This document shows positions 41,071 through 49,118 of a DNA stretch of 64,000 nucleotides, piece by piece. Below the pieces are notes generated by a model. It ran no database searches. It was not told where the DNA came from and was given only the letters and a program-made list of their open reading frames with translations. Numbering within the stretch: the stretch's first letter is position 1; the number at the start of each line of letters is the position of its first letter. The translations under genes and the position numbers were made by a program. The stretch is taken from NCBI RefSeq assembly GCF_014635245.1, contig NZ_BMCP01000001.1:868001-932000 (forward strand), in the 5' to 3' direction. Source of the DNA: Agaricicola taiwanensis (lineage in GTDB: Bacteria; Pseudomonadota; Alphaproteobacteria; Rhizobiales; Methylopilaceae).

Positions 41071-42519
41071 ATGACAGGAGGTCATGTGCGAGGCGAGACA
41101 AAGACGACAGGAAACGCAGGGCGGGGCATGAGCGGTTTATTGACACCAGACGTCTGCATCATCGGCGGCGGCGCTGCGGGCACGACAGCGGCCCTCGCCC
41201 TAGCCGCCATGAACATACCCACCGTTCTTGTGGAACGGGGCGAGGTCGGGCGTGGTGCACAGGCCCAGACGGAACACGCCGCATTCCTCGCCGCGGCCGC
41301 CCGGGCCCATGTGGTGCGGACGGCGCGGCGGTTCGGTATCTCCTCGTCCGCTCCCAAGGTGGATTGGCCGGCGGTGAGGGCCCATGTCGCGCAGGCGGCC
41401 GAGGCCTTGGCGCCAAACACCAGCGCGGCGCGCCTGACAGCGCTCGGGGTTCAGGTGATCGCCGCTGATGCCTCCTTCGTTGATCACCGTACGGTTCAGG
41501 CGGGCAGTCACACCATCAGGGCGCGCCGCTTTATCCTGGCCACCGGTGTTCGCGCGCTGCTGCCGCCGGTGCCGGGGCTCTCGGAGACACCCCATCTGAC
41601 GCTTGACTGCGTCATGACGCTCGAGGAAATGCCAAAGAGGCTGCTGATCCTGGGGCAGGGACCTCGTTCGATCGAACTTGCTCAGGCCTTTGCGCAGTTG
41701 GGATCCCGGGTCGCCATCGTGGGGGCATCCCCGCTTGCCGATCTCGCCGTTGAATGGCGCGAACCCATCCTGGCGAGCTGCCGCCGCGACGGCGTCATGT
41801 TTCATGAGGCCGCCGTCGCCTCGGTCCGGCTGGAGAAGAGCGGCATCAAGGCCGAATTGGCGGATGGCACGCAATTGACCGCCGGCCATCTTTTGGTGGA
41901 AGCGGAAACATCGCAGGAGATCGAAGCGCTGCGTCTCGATCTGGCCGGTGTCCGGCATGATGACAGGACGATCGAGGTCGATCAGAGGCTGCGCACCAGC
42001 AACCGCCGCGTCTTTGCCATCGGCTCCACGGCCGGAAATCCCGCCGCCGAAGCCGCCGACGCGGCGATCGTGATCCGGAACATCATATTCCGGCAGCCGG
42101 CGCGCCGGACTGATGAGCACCTGCCATATCTGATAGCAACCGACCCTCCTTACGCCAGCGTTGGCTTGGATGAAGAAGCAGCGCACCGCCGGGCCGGTGT
42201 CATCAGGATCTTCCGCTGGCCCTATCATGACAACGCCCGCGCGCAGGCCGAAGCCTCTACCAGCGGCCATATTCGCATCGTCACCGATGCCAGGACACGT
42301 GTTCTTGGCGTGTCGATCGTCGGGCATGGCGCCGGAGAGTTGATCCATACATGGGCCGCTGCCGTAAAACATCGCCGATCGCTGGCCGAGGTCGCGGACG
42401 TGCTCGCAACCTATCCGGCTTTCAGCGATCTCGGACGTCAGGCCGCAGCGGTGCTGCAGGTCGAACATTTGACGAACCCGAGAGTGCAACGCATCATCAG
42501 ATTTCTGCGCCTCGGATAA
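41071..42519 (+). CDS. FAD-dependent oxidoreductase of the disulfide-reductase fold, lacking the redox cysteines
   Basis: 482 residues (463 if started at ATG 41128, which is also well placed). The N-terminal FAD-binding VCIIGGGAAGTTAALALA, the second ATG/FAD motif FILATGVRALLPPVPG and the NAD-binding LLILGQGPRSIELAQAFAQL are clear, with a C-terminal dimerisation domain (from about 345). Where mercuric reductase or dihydrolipoamide dehydrogenase has CxxxxC, this protein has GRGAQAQTEHAAF, with no cysteine. It is therefore not a dithiol reductase and may act as a quinone or FAD-NADH oxidoreductase. Followed 28 bases later by a histidine kinase. Confidence 0.8.
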   Translation: MTGGHVRGETKTTGNAGRGMSGLLTPDVCIIGGGAAGTTAALALAAMNIPTVLVERGEVGRGAQAQTEHAAFLAAAARAHVVRTARRFGISSSAPKVDWPAVRAHVAQAAEALAPNTSAARLTALGVQVIAADASFVDHRTVQAGSHTIRARRFILATGVRALLPPVPGLSETPHLTLDCVMTLEEMPKRLLILGQGPRSIELAQAFAQLGSRVAIVGASPLADLAVEWREPILASCRRDGVMFHEAAVASVRLEKSGIKAELADGTQLTAGHLLVEAETSQEIEALRLDLAGVRHDDRTIEVDQRLRTSNRRVFAIGSTAGNPAAEAADAAIVIRNIIFRQPARRTDEHLPYLIATDPPYASVGLDEEAAHRRAGVIRIFRWPYHDNARAQAEASTSGHIRIVTDARTRVLGVSIVGHGAGELIHTWAAAVKHRRSLAEVADVLATYPAFSDLGRQAAAVLQVEHLTNPRVQRIIRFLRLG

Positions 42520-42547
42520 CGGCGCGCAACTCCGGTGATGGAGTATC

Positions 42548-43984
42548 ATGAGGAATTTCCCGAGGTTGGGCCTTTCCGGAAAGCTTCTCGGCCTCACCAT
42601 CCTCTTCGTGATGGTGGCGGAAATCCTGATCTATGTGCCTGCGATTGCCAACTATCGCGAGCGCTGGCTTGAGGACCGTCTCGGCCGCGCACGTTCTGTT
42701 GCGCTCGTTCTTGAGGCCGCACCCGCTGAAATGGTCTCGCCCGCGCTGACGCGTGAGCTCCTGCACAGCGTGGGCGCGAAGGCGGTGGCGCTGAAGCTCA
42801 GCGGTGCACGCAAGCTCCTTGCCATCTCCGACACGCCGGAGGAGGCCTCTGAACTGGTCGACCTGCGTGAATCCCGCTTCTGGACAGCGATTCCGGAAGC
42901 GCTCGGCACCTTGCTGGCGCCACCAGGCCGCACCATCCGTGTGGTGGGAGCCGCGGATCGGGGCGAATTCGTCGAAGCCGTGCTCGAGGAATCCGCCCTG
43001 AAGGCGGCCATGCTGAACTTCTCGGTCAATCTGTTGCTTGTTTCGCTGCTGATTACCGCGATCACCGGTGCCATGCTCTACGTCTACCTTGACCGCATGA
43101 TCGTGCGGCCGGTGCGACATCTGACCGGCAGCATGACGCGCTTCCGTTCCGACCCCGAGGGTGAGGGTATCGCCGAAAGCTCGGATCGCGATGACGAGAT
43201 CGGCATCGCCGAGCGCGAACTTGCAGCTCTTCAGCATCAGCTTCGCGGACAGTTGCAAAGCAAGGCACGCCTGGCGGCGCTGGGCCTTGCCGTGTCGAAA
43301 ATCAATCACGATCTGCGCAACCTTCTGGCCTCGGCCCAGCTCCTCTCCGAGCGTCTGGAGGATTCCTCCGATCCCATGGTGCGGCGCGTGGCGCCCAAGC
43401 TTCTCAGCACCATCGAGCGCGCGGTGGATTATTGCCGATCGGTGCTCGCCTATGGCCGGGCCCAGGAGCGGACGCCGGAGCGCGCCCGCGTGCTCCTGTC
43501 CGATGTCGTCGATGATGCCGAGGAGGCTGTGACACTAGGACGCCCCAGTGGCATCGCCTGGATCAGCGCCATTGAGAGGGGTCTTGAGATCGATGCCGAT
43601 CCGGACCAGCTCTTCCGCGTGCTTGTCAACCTCACCGGCAACGCGGTGCAGGCGCTGGAATCCAAGGGCGACCTTGATCCGGCGCGTGATCAGATCCGCA
43701 TTTCCGGACGGCGCGAGGGCGGCCTTGTGATCATCGAAGTCTCCGATACCGGCCCCGGCCTGTCGGAAAAAGCACGGCAACATCTCTTTGAGGCCTTCCA
43801 CGGCTCGACGCGGCAGGGCGGAACGGGCCTCGGACTGGTCATTTCTCACGAGATTATCCGCGCTCATGGCGGCGAAATCCGTCTTGTGGAGGGCACGCTC
43901 GGCGCCACCTTCCGCATTGTTATTCCCGACCGTCCACTCGATCTTGCCGCACATGCGCGCGAAAGGAAGCGAGCTCGGACTTGA
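42548..43984 (+). CDS. sensor histidine kinase
   Basis: 478 residues. Membrane helices at about 13-35 and 162-182 flank a periplasmic sensor of ~125 residues without recognised fold, followed by HAMP (RPVRHLTGSMTRFR). The phospho-acceptor His is in SKINHDLRNLLAS (about residue 254), N-box VNLTGNAVQAL, G1 DTGPGL and G2 GTGLGLVISHE. No receiver-domain gene is adjacent, so it is an orphan. It follows the oxidoreductase closely and ends 53 bases before tRNA-Arg, the last host gene before the island. Confidence 0.9.
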   Translation: MRNFPRLGLSGKLLGLTILFVMVAEILIYVPAIANYRERWLEDRLGRARSVALVLEAAPAEMVSPALTRELLHSVGAKAVALKLSGARKLLAISDTPEEASELVDLRESRFWTAIPEALGTLLAPPGRTIRVVGAADRGEFVEAVLEESALKAAMLNFSVNLLLVSLLITAITGAMLYVYLDRMIVRPVRHLTGSMTRFRSDPEGEGIAESSDRDDEIGIAERELAALQHQLRGQLQSKARLAALGLAVSKINHDLRNLLASAQLLSERLEDSSDPMVRRVAPKLLSTIERAVDYCRSVLAYGRAQERTPERARVLLSDVVDDAEEAVTLGRPSGIAWISAIERGLEIDADPDQLFRVLVNLTGNAVQALESKGDLDPARDQIRISGRREGGLVIIEVSDTGPGLSEKARQHLFEAFHGSTRQGGTGLGLVISHEIIRAHGGEIRLVEGTLGATFRIVIPDRPLDLAAHARERKRART

Positions 43985-44037
43985 AATGCGCGCGCTGACC
44001 GATTAATCAGGCGCACCAACGCGGATCACCGCGCTGC

Positions 44038-44114
44038 GCGCCCGTAGCTCAGCTGGATAGAGCACCAGACTACGAATCTGGGGGTCAGAGGTTCGAATCC
44101 TTTCGGGCGCGCCA
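44038..44114 (+). tRNA. tRNA-Arg (anticodon ACG)
   Basis: 77-nt cloverleaf with encoded CCA. Acceptor GCGCCCG pairs with CGGGCGC, D arm GCTCAGCTGGATAGAGC, anticodon stem CCAGA/TCTGG around CTACGAA (ACG), and T loop TTCGAAT. It marks the left border of the accessory region: the adjacent serine recombinase ends inside its 3' half on the opposite strand. Confidence 0.97.
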
Positions 44115-45740
44115 CTTACGAACAAAACTGGGCACTCCTGCCGGAGTAGCCCCTCCACCCATCACAAGCCGCTCCAGAACGTCGCGCCGTCCGTGGATGC
44201 GGATTTCCGTGTCATCGACTTCGACCTGATCGATGACGGAGCGCAGGTAGGCGCGGCGGAACGGGATGGCACCGTTCGCCACGTTCTCGCGCATCAAGGC
44301 GGCGAAGGCGTTGATTTTATCTTCGGTGATGCGAGTATCTGGCTGGAGTTCGGCGAAAACGCGGTCTTTGGCTACCCGAGCCTGATCGCGTTCGCCTTTC
44401 AGAGCTGCCAACCGGTCCTTGAGCGTTGGATCAGATGCGTCGGCGATGCCGTTTTCAATTGCCAGATACAGCCGCGATAGGCGGTTCTCGCAGTCGGCAA
44501 CCTTGTTCTGTAGAGCCGTGAGACGTTGCGCATGGTCTTCGCTGCGCGAGGCCTGCCGGGACAGCAGCCCGCCGAGGAGAGCCCGCACTCTTTCCGGAGT
44601 GAACAGGGAGGCGTTGAGCTGGTCCGTGACCAGTTTGTCGAGCTTGTCCATCGGGACGGACCGTCCCGGGCAGGCAGACTTTCCCTGCTGGGCGCAGGTG
44701 GCGCAGGTGTAGTAGCGATAGCGCCCGGACTTGCCCGTCCGCAGCGTCATGCCGCCCCCACAGCTGGCGCAGGTCGCAAGGCCAGTCAAGAGGATCGGGC
44801 CGGTGACGACGCGAGGCGGCGTCTGTTTGGGATTGCGGGACTTTAGCCGGGCCTGAACGGCGTCGAACAAGGCGGGGTCGATGATAGGGGCGACCGCGAC
44901 CATGACCTGGTCGGCCATGGGCTTATCTTCCTTCGTCTTCCAGACTTTGCGGTTGAACCGATACTCGCCCTTGTAAGTGGGGCTGGTGAGAAGGCTGTGC
45001 AGCGGGCCGATACCCCAGCGCGCGCCGCGCCGCGTGCGGTAGCCGCGCTCATTGAGGTAGGAGACAAGGGCCTTCACGCCGAGGGGGCCGCTCGTGCCAT
45101 TGCCTTCATGGGCCAGTTTGAACATGAGCCGCACCACTTCCGCCTCCACGGCATCGATGGCGAGGCGTTTCTTGGTCTTTGCTCCCCGCTGCTCCGCAGC
45201 CACGATGGCATAGCCGTACGGGGCGACAGCGCCATTCCAGAAGCCTTGACGGGCATTCTCTTGCATGGCGCGGAGAACATGCTTTGCGTTCTCTTTTGAC
45301 TGGTATTCATCGAACAGAGCGAAGACCTGCCGGACCATGACGCTCATGGGGTCATCGCCAAGGTCCTGGGTGATGCTGACCAATTTGACGCCGTGCTTGC
45401 GCAGGCGGCGCACATTGTATTCGAGCGCGAAATGGTCGCGGGCAAAACGGCTGAAGGAATGGACGATGACGACGTCGAAAGGGGAGTCCCCGCCCGCCGC
45501 AAGTTCCAGAAGACGCTGAAGTTCGGGGCGCCGGTCGTCGGTGCCGCTCAGTCCCGCGTCAACGAACTCGATAACGACCTGCCAGCCGCGTGCCTTACAG
45601 AAGTCCTGTGCCTGACGGCGCTGGTCAGGAATGGAGAGATCGTTCTCGGCCTGCCGGCCGGTGGAAACTCGCAAGTAGAGGGCAGCACGCACGGTTGCCG
45701 CGTCTTTCTCCTCCAGGTTCGTCCGGTTGAGCAACTTCAT
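44085..45740 (-). CDS. large serine recombinase (integrase) ending inside tRNA-Arg
   Basis: 551 residues. An N-terminal resolvase domain with the nucleophile in ALYLRVSTGRQAEND (Ser about 26) and SFSRFARD, then a recombinase domain (about 165-270), a zinc ribbon (CASCGG and YTCATCAQQG, about 333-362), a coiled coil (about 395-470) and a C-terminal basic region. Full length for the phage-type family. It catalyses site-specific integration and excision with few host factors. The last residues, RARKDSNL, and the stop codon are encoded by the complement of the tRNA-Arg 3' half. The gene upstream overlaps its ATG by four bases. Confidence 0.93.
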   Translation of the reverse strand: MKLLNRTNLEEKDAATVRAALYLRVSTGRQAENDLSIPDQRRQAQDFCKARGWQVVIEFVDAGLSGTDDRRPELQRLLELAAGGDSPFDVVIVHSFSRFARDHFALEYNVRRLRKHGVKLVSITQDLGDDPMSVMVRQVFALFDEYQSKENAKHVLRAMQENARQGFWNGAVAPYGYAIVAAEQRGAKTKKRLAIDAVEAEVVRLMFKLAHEGNGTSGPLGVKALVSYLNERGYRTRRGARWGIGPLHSLLTSPTYKGEYRFNRKVWKTKEDKPMADQVMVAVAPIIDPALFDAVQARLKSRNPKQTPPRVVTGPILLTGLATCASCGGGMTLRTGKSGRYRYYTCATCAQQGKSACPGRSVPMDKLDKLVTDQLNASLFTPERVRALLGGLLSRQASRSEDHAQRLTALQNKVADCENRLSRLYLAIENGIADASDPTLKDRLAALKGERDQARVAKDRVFAELQPDTRITEDKINAFAALMRENVANGAIPFRRAYLRSVIDQVEVDDTEIRIHGRRDVLERLVMGGGATPAGVPSFVRKWRARKDSNL

Positions 45741-46000
45741 GACAGTGCCCCTTCAGTTTCCGGCACTATCTCATCCGTTTTGGGCCGTTTCGAGTCGTCT
45801 GTTGTGCAGCGGCCTGTTTCCAGCAGGAGAAGTATCTGCGGCATCAGGAAGGATTCGATAGCGTCCAGCTCTTCTGGCGTGACGGGCAGATTCTCAAGGT
45901 CGTCTGAGATGACCGCAGGGCGCGAACTGTCCCCGCTGCCAGCCTGTCGGCTGGGAGCAGAGCGCAGCAATTCACGATGGCTGGACTTGCGTCCGCGCAT
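45737..46000 (-). CDS. small hypothetical protein coupled to the serine recombinase
   Basis: 87 residues. It begins basic (MRGRKSSHRELLR) and continues with a helical acidic region (VTPEELDAIESFLMPQILLLLETG). The stop overlaps the ATG of the recombinase (4 bases), so translation is probably coupled. A role as a recombination-directionality or accessory factor is possible from position and size alone. No domain is recognised. Confidence 0.55.
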   Translation of the reverse strand: MRGRKSSHRELLRSAPSRQAGSGDSSRPAVISDDLENLPVTPEELDAIESFLMPQILLLLETGRCTTDDSKRPKTDEIVPETEGALS

Positions 46001-46047
46001 CTCCGCGTCCTCTGGATGGGGTTGGTTTTGGTAGTCACGATGACGGC

Positions 46048-46461
46048 TTAGATCTGGCCGTCATCGTCATGGCGTCGGTCCTTCAAGCCGCCGCCGGGAT
46101 CAAACGCGGCTGATTCATCGCCGCGTCGGGTGTCTTCAAACAAGAGCTCAAAGCCAGGCCGCTGCACGGCATCTTTGAGAAAGGTGAGGAAGGCACGGCC
46201 GATGGCCTGTGCCTCGGGTGTGACCTTGCGACCATGGCCCCAGGCAAAGAAGCTGTCTTCCATCTGCTGGTGGTACCGCGGGTCGTCCAAGTCCGGGCCA
46301 TGGCGGCCGGACAGGAGAATGGCCATGAGGTTGACGATCTCCTGAAACGCCGCCGTGGTCTGCTCGGACGTGGCATTTTCGAGATCTAGCCGGTCATGCC
46401 CTTCAGCGATAAAATGCTGGAAAGGGTCCGGCATCATGATTGTAATCTTTGGATTCGCCAT
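46048..46461 (-). CDS. hypothetical protein of the island
   Basis: 137 residues from ATG 46461 (start MANPKITIMMPDPFQHF). Mostly helical and acidic, with ATSEQTTAAFQEIVNLMAILL in the middle and a hydrophilic Arg/Asp-rich end. No domain is recognised. It is transcribed in the same direction as the small gene and recombinase downstream and may be part of their transcript. Confidence 0.5.
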   Translation of the reverse strand: MANPKITIMMPDPFQHFIAEGHDRLDLENATSEQTTAAFQEIVNLMAILLSGRHGPDLDDPRYHQQMEDSFFAWGHGRKVTPEAQAIGRAFLTFLKDAVQRPGFELLFEDTRRGDESAAFDPGGGLKDRRHDDDGQI

Positions 46462-46551
46462 AGCCGAAACCTTTACGATCGAGCCATTTGTGCTGGCTTT
46501 GTAGCAGGCCAGCCACAAGCTGTTCCACGCGGAAACCTCGCGTCCTGCCGA

Positions 46552-46743
46552 CTAGCCCATTCGTGGGCCAGTCGCGCGCTGCCGGATGACGCGGTTTACG
46601 GCATCGAGGCTGGCGAAGGTCTGTCGGGCGTCCTCCGAGTGTGGAGGGGCCAGGGCCAGCTCGCGGTAGAGCGTGCCACGCAGTGCGTGCAGTTCGGACA
46701 GGGTCAGGGCTTGAAGGTCTTGAAGGGTGTAGGTGCGAGACAT
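46552..46743 (-). CDS. small hypothetical protein
   Basis: 63 residues with a GAAAGGA ribosome site 8 bases before the ATG. The sequence SRTYTLQDLQALTLSELHAL resembles the start of short proteins found on plasmids and islands; the rest is helical. Function unknown. It is the first gene of a minus-strand series leading to the recombinase. Confidence 0.6.
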   Translation of the reverse strand: MSRTYTLQDLQALTLSELHALRGTLYRELALAPPHSEDARQTFASLDAVNRVIRQRATGPRMG

Positions 46744-46926
46744 CGCATTTCCTTTCTCTCGCGGCCCCGCCAATCGGGGCCTTTGAGCCCCACACACAGA
46801 TCATCGGCAGAAGGACCGATGGCGGGTTGCGGAAGAGAAGGGAAAAGTGGCCTGCACGGCGCACGAGAGGGCTGCGTCCGGAACAGCCGAACGCAAAGCA
46901 AGGCGTTGCAATCTTCGCAGAAATGT

Positions 46927-46956
46927 TTGCTGGCGGAGAAACGCGCGTGCTAAAAT
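46927..46956 (+). promoter_or_regulatory. possible promoter for the gene at 46992
   Basis: TTGCTG (46927-46932), 18-base spacer, TAAAAT (46951-46956), 36 bases upstream of the GTG at 46992 in a locally AT-rich stretch. Confidence 0.35.
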
Positions 46957-46991
46957 AGGCTTATATTGGAGAGACTATTTGAGAGATTTAC

Positions 46992-47237
46992 GTGTCTATT
47001 TTGATCAGCGTACGGGGCGATCTGACGATGGCTCAGGTACGGCAAGCTATATTTGAGGCTCTTGGAGAAATCGAAGACGAACACAATCTGCGCCATTCGC
47101 GCAACGTAACGGTTTTCGTAAACCCCATCGACGAATTCGGCGAGAAGGTTGTCCTGCGTGACGAGCGCGGCAAGGTGCTTTCGCGCGTGACCAAAAAGGG
47201 TCCTTACCAGTCAGCGGCCGACGAATACAAAATCTAA
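46992..47237 (+). CDS. small hypothetical protein
   Basis: 81 residues from a GTG. A mixed alpha/beta small protein: helical MAQVRQAIFEALGEIEDEHN followed by strands (NVTVFVNPIDEFGEKVVL). No family recognised. It opens a plus-strand run of two small genes and the tyrosine integrase, and is divergent from the gene at 46743. Confidence 0.6.
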   Translation: MSILISVRGDLTMAQVRQAIFEALGEIEDEHNLRHSRNVTVFVNPIDEFGEKVVLRDERGKVLSRVTKKGPYQSAADEYKI

Positions 47238-47265
47238 ATGCCGGGCTGAAAGGACGAAGGAAAGG

Positions 47266-47517
47266 ATGTGCGGCATGAAACTGCCGCCCTGTTACATCGG
47301 GCTTGAGCAGGCCCGCCAGGTGCTGGCTGAGATCGGCGTCGAGCTGACGCCGCGCCAGATGAAACGTGCAGCGGACCGTGATGCGCATGGCCACAGAAAG
47401 CTACCGTTCTTCGTGGACCCGGTGGAAGGCACACTAAAGATCGAGAAAGGCACGCTTGTTGCCATCTATCAGCAACTACAGAATGATGCCGTCCGCGACT
47501 TCAACAATAGTGATTGA
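47266..47517 (+). CDS. small hypothetical protein, possible excisionase-type factor
   Basis: 83 residues. It contains helix-turn-helix-like ELTPRQMKRAADRDAHGHRK followed by KLPFFVDPVEGTLKIEKGTL, a pattern resembling a small winged-helix protein. Its position directly upstream of the tyrosine integrase and its size suggest a recombination directionality factor. This is an inference, not a recognised family. Confidence 0.5.
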   Translation: MCGMKLPPCYIGLEQARQVLAEIGVELTPRQMKRAADRDAHGHRKLPFFVDPVEGTLKIEKGTLVAIYQQLQNDAVRDFNNSD

Positions 47518-47574
47518 CTTCGATGTTCATATTTTGTTCTATACTTGAAACAACAATAAAAACAATGAATTTGA

Positions 47575-48756
47575 ATGGCAGATATAAGGAAACGCACGGG
47601 CAGTAACGGCACGAACTACCAGGTCCGGTATCCCAGCAAAAATACAAAGAGCGGCTACGCGTATGCCACCTTCGACACGTTGAAGGAGGCGCGCGCCTTT
47701 ACCGAGAATCTCGGGGGCCTGAAGCATATAGCCGGCGGACGGAAGGTCACCGTGCCAGAGGCGGTGCAAATCTGGCTCGACACCTGCGAGAAGATTGGGC
47801 GCGATGGACGGGAGAAGGTGGAAACCACCACCCACGTGGAGTACCAGCGCCGGGGTTCTATTATGAAGGCGTATGCATGGGAAAAGCACCTGCACGAGCT
47901 TGAGGCTTCCGATGTCGTGCATTTTCGAAACTGGCTTCTTCAGCATAAGAGCCGTGATCTGGCTCGCCGCACACTTTCCTCCTTCCATTCGGTTATTATC
48001 GAGATGAGGCTGCAGGGCCTTATCAAGGACGATCCTGCCGCCGGCATCACCATCCGCGCCGACGGACGATATGAAGAGGATGACAGGGAAGTCCGTATCC
48101 CGACAGATGAAGAGGTTCGGGCGCTCCTGAAGGCGGCAGATGCCATGGGTGAAGGGTCCGAACAGCTGGCGAAAGCTTGGCGTCGCTATCGCCCGATGAT
48201 CTACCTCGCCGTGTTTTCCGGTATGCGCCCGTCCGAGTATCGCGGCCTCGCATGGAGCAACATTGCCATGGACCGCGTGCACGTCCGGCAACGCGCAGAC
48301 CGCCTCAACCAGATCGGGCCGGTCAAGTCGCGCGCCGGCCGGCGCACTATCTATCTTCCCGAAGCCGTCGGGAGGATGGTCATGGACTGGCGCCAGCATT
48401 GCCCCGCGTCAACGCTGGGCCTCGTGTTCCCCACTGCGCATGGCAAGCCGATGGCGCTCAACAATTTTGCACGGCGCTGCTGGGAGCCCCTGATGAAGGC
48501 GGCGCAACTGATGGAGCTCGACCCAGATGGGGAAGGTGGAGCCATGCGGCCTCGTTTCACGCCGTATGGCTTAAGGCACTATTTCGCTTCCAAGCTGATT
48601 GCCAAGGGCGAGGACTTGAAGTTCATCCAGACCAGCATGGGTCATGCCGACATTCAGATCACCCTGAACGTCTACGGACATCTGCTGAAGGATAAAGAAG
48701 CCAGGCATCAGCGGACGGCCGAAGAATTCGCCGCCGAGTTGATGGCGGCCGAGTAG
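47575..48756 (+). CDS. tyrosine-type site-specific integrase
   Basis: 393 residues. N-terminal arm-binding domain (MADIRKRTGSNGTNYQVRYP), SAM-like core-binding domain (about 75-160) and the catalytic domain: Arg in FSGMRPSEYRGLAW (about 222), box II YGLRHYFAS with Arg, a second His region GHADIQ and the nucleophile Tyr in NVYGHLL (about 373). The first His of the common HxLR box is Tyr (YGLR), a tolerated substitution in some families. It is preceded by AT-rich, promoter-like DNA and followed at once by arm-type repeats and a tRNA-Gly 3' half, its probable attachment site. Confidence 0.93.
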   Translation: MADIRKRTGSNGTNYQVRYPSKNTKSGYAYATFDTLKEARAFTENLGGLKHIAGGRKVTVPEAVQIWLDTCEKIGRDGREKVETTTHVEYQRRGSIMKAYAWEKHLHELEASDVVHFRNWLLQHKSRDLARRTLSSFHSVIIEMRLQGLIKDDPAAGITIRADGRYEEDDREVRIPTDEEVRALLKAADAMGEGSEQLAKAWRRYRPMIYLAVFSGMRPSEYRGLAWSNIAMDRVHVRQRADRLNQIGPVKSRAGRRTIYLPEAVGRMVMDWRQHCPASTLGLVFPTAHGKPMALNNFARRCWEPLMKAAQLMELDPDGEGGAMRPRFTPYGLRHYFASKLIAKGEDLKFIQTSMGHADIQITLNVYGHLLKDKEARHQRTAEEFAAELMAAE

Positions 48757-48790
48757 ATTTTAGCTAGTAAGAACAAAAGGAGAAAATTGA

Positions 48791-48809
48791 TGTGGCAAAT
48801 ATGTGGCAA
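48791..48809 (+). repeat. arm-type integrase repeats, left pair
   Basis: TGTGGCAA occurs at 48791-48798 and 48802-48809, 11 bp apart (one helical turn), between the integrase stop and the tRNA-Gly fragment, as expected for integrase arm-binding sites. Confidence 0.65.
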
Positions 48810-48841
48810 ATCGGCTGGAGCCCGCAGAAATGCTGGTTTCT

Positions 48842-48894
48842 TTCTCAGCTTCCCAAGCTGAATGTCGCGGGTTCGACCCCCGTCGCCCGCTCCA
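48842..48894 (+). repeat. tRNA-Gly(CCC) 3' half, probable attachment-site core
   Basis: It starts at the anticodon stem (TCAGC, loop TTCCCAA, GCTGA), followed by variable loop, T arm (GGGTTCGACCCCC) and acceptor GCCCGCTCCA with CCA. The 5' half of the tRNA is absent. Tyrosine integrases commonly use tRNA 3' ends as core, so this is a truncated copy and not a functional tRNA. Confidence 0.85.
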
Positions 48895-48954
48895 GTTTAA
48901 ATTCAATAACTTAGCAGGTTTCGTATTTGCATAATCCGCGTAATTCGCCTGTAC

Positions 48955-49042
48955 TTGCCACAAATCGAGAGTCCGCTGTAACCCGCAGAAATCCTCGATT
49001 GTCTGGCGTGGCCCGTCTGGGCTTGTGGCAAGCTTGTGGCGA
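48955..49042 (+). repeat. arm-type integrase repeats, right cluster
   Basis: TGTGGCAA occurs inverted at 48955-48962 and direct at 49024-49031, with TGTGGCGA at 49035-49042 (again 11 bp apart). Together with the left pair, arm sites flank the tRNA-Gly core on both sides. Confidence 0.6.
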
Positions 49043-49070
49043 ATCGCGTTTTGTCACTGCCCCCGCTGCA

Positions 49071-49086
49071 GTCAAGAATTCTTGAC
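49071..49086. promoter_or_regulatory. perfect 16-bp palindrome overlapping a -35 box
   Basis: GTCAAGAATTCTTGAC is a perfect palindrome. TTGACA (49082-49087) overlaps it and lies 17 bases before GCTACG (49105-49110), a possible promoter whose transcript would start at or next to the ATG at 49119. This looks like an operator with a leaderless mRNA. Confidence 0.55.
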
Positions 49087-49118
49087 AGCGCCCCGGCTTG
49101 TTTAGCTACGTTGAAGCG

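Larger units (their letters stand above)
48757..49118. other. intergenic region between integrase and cargo (attachment module)
   Basis: 362 bases without a gene. It holds the left arm repeats, the tRNA-Gly fragment, right arm repeats and the palindrome/promoter of the next gene, each listed separately. The direct repeat CCCGCAGAAAT appears at 48821 and 48981. Confidence 0.7.

Noticed and set aside
48760-48963. 67-codon minus-strand frame over the tRNA-Gly fragment
   Set aside because: Its RGSNPRHSAWEAE segment is the translated complement of the tRNA, a known artefact.
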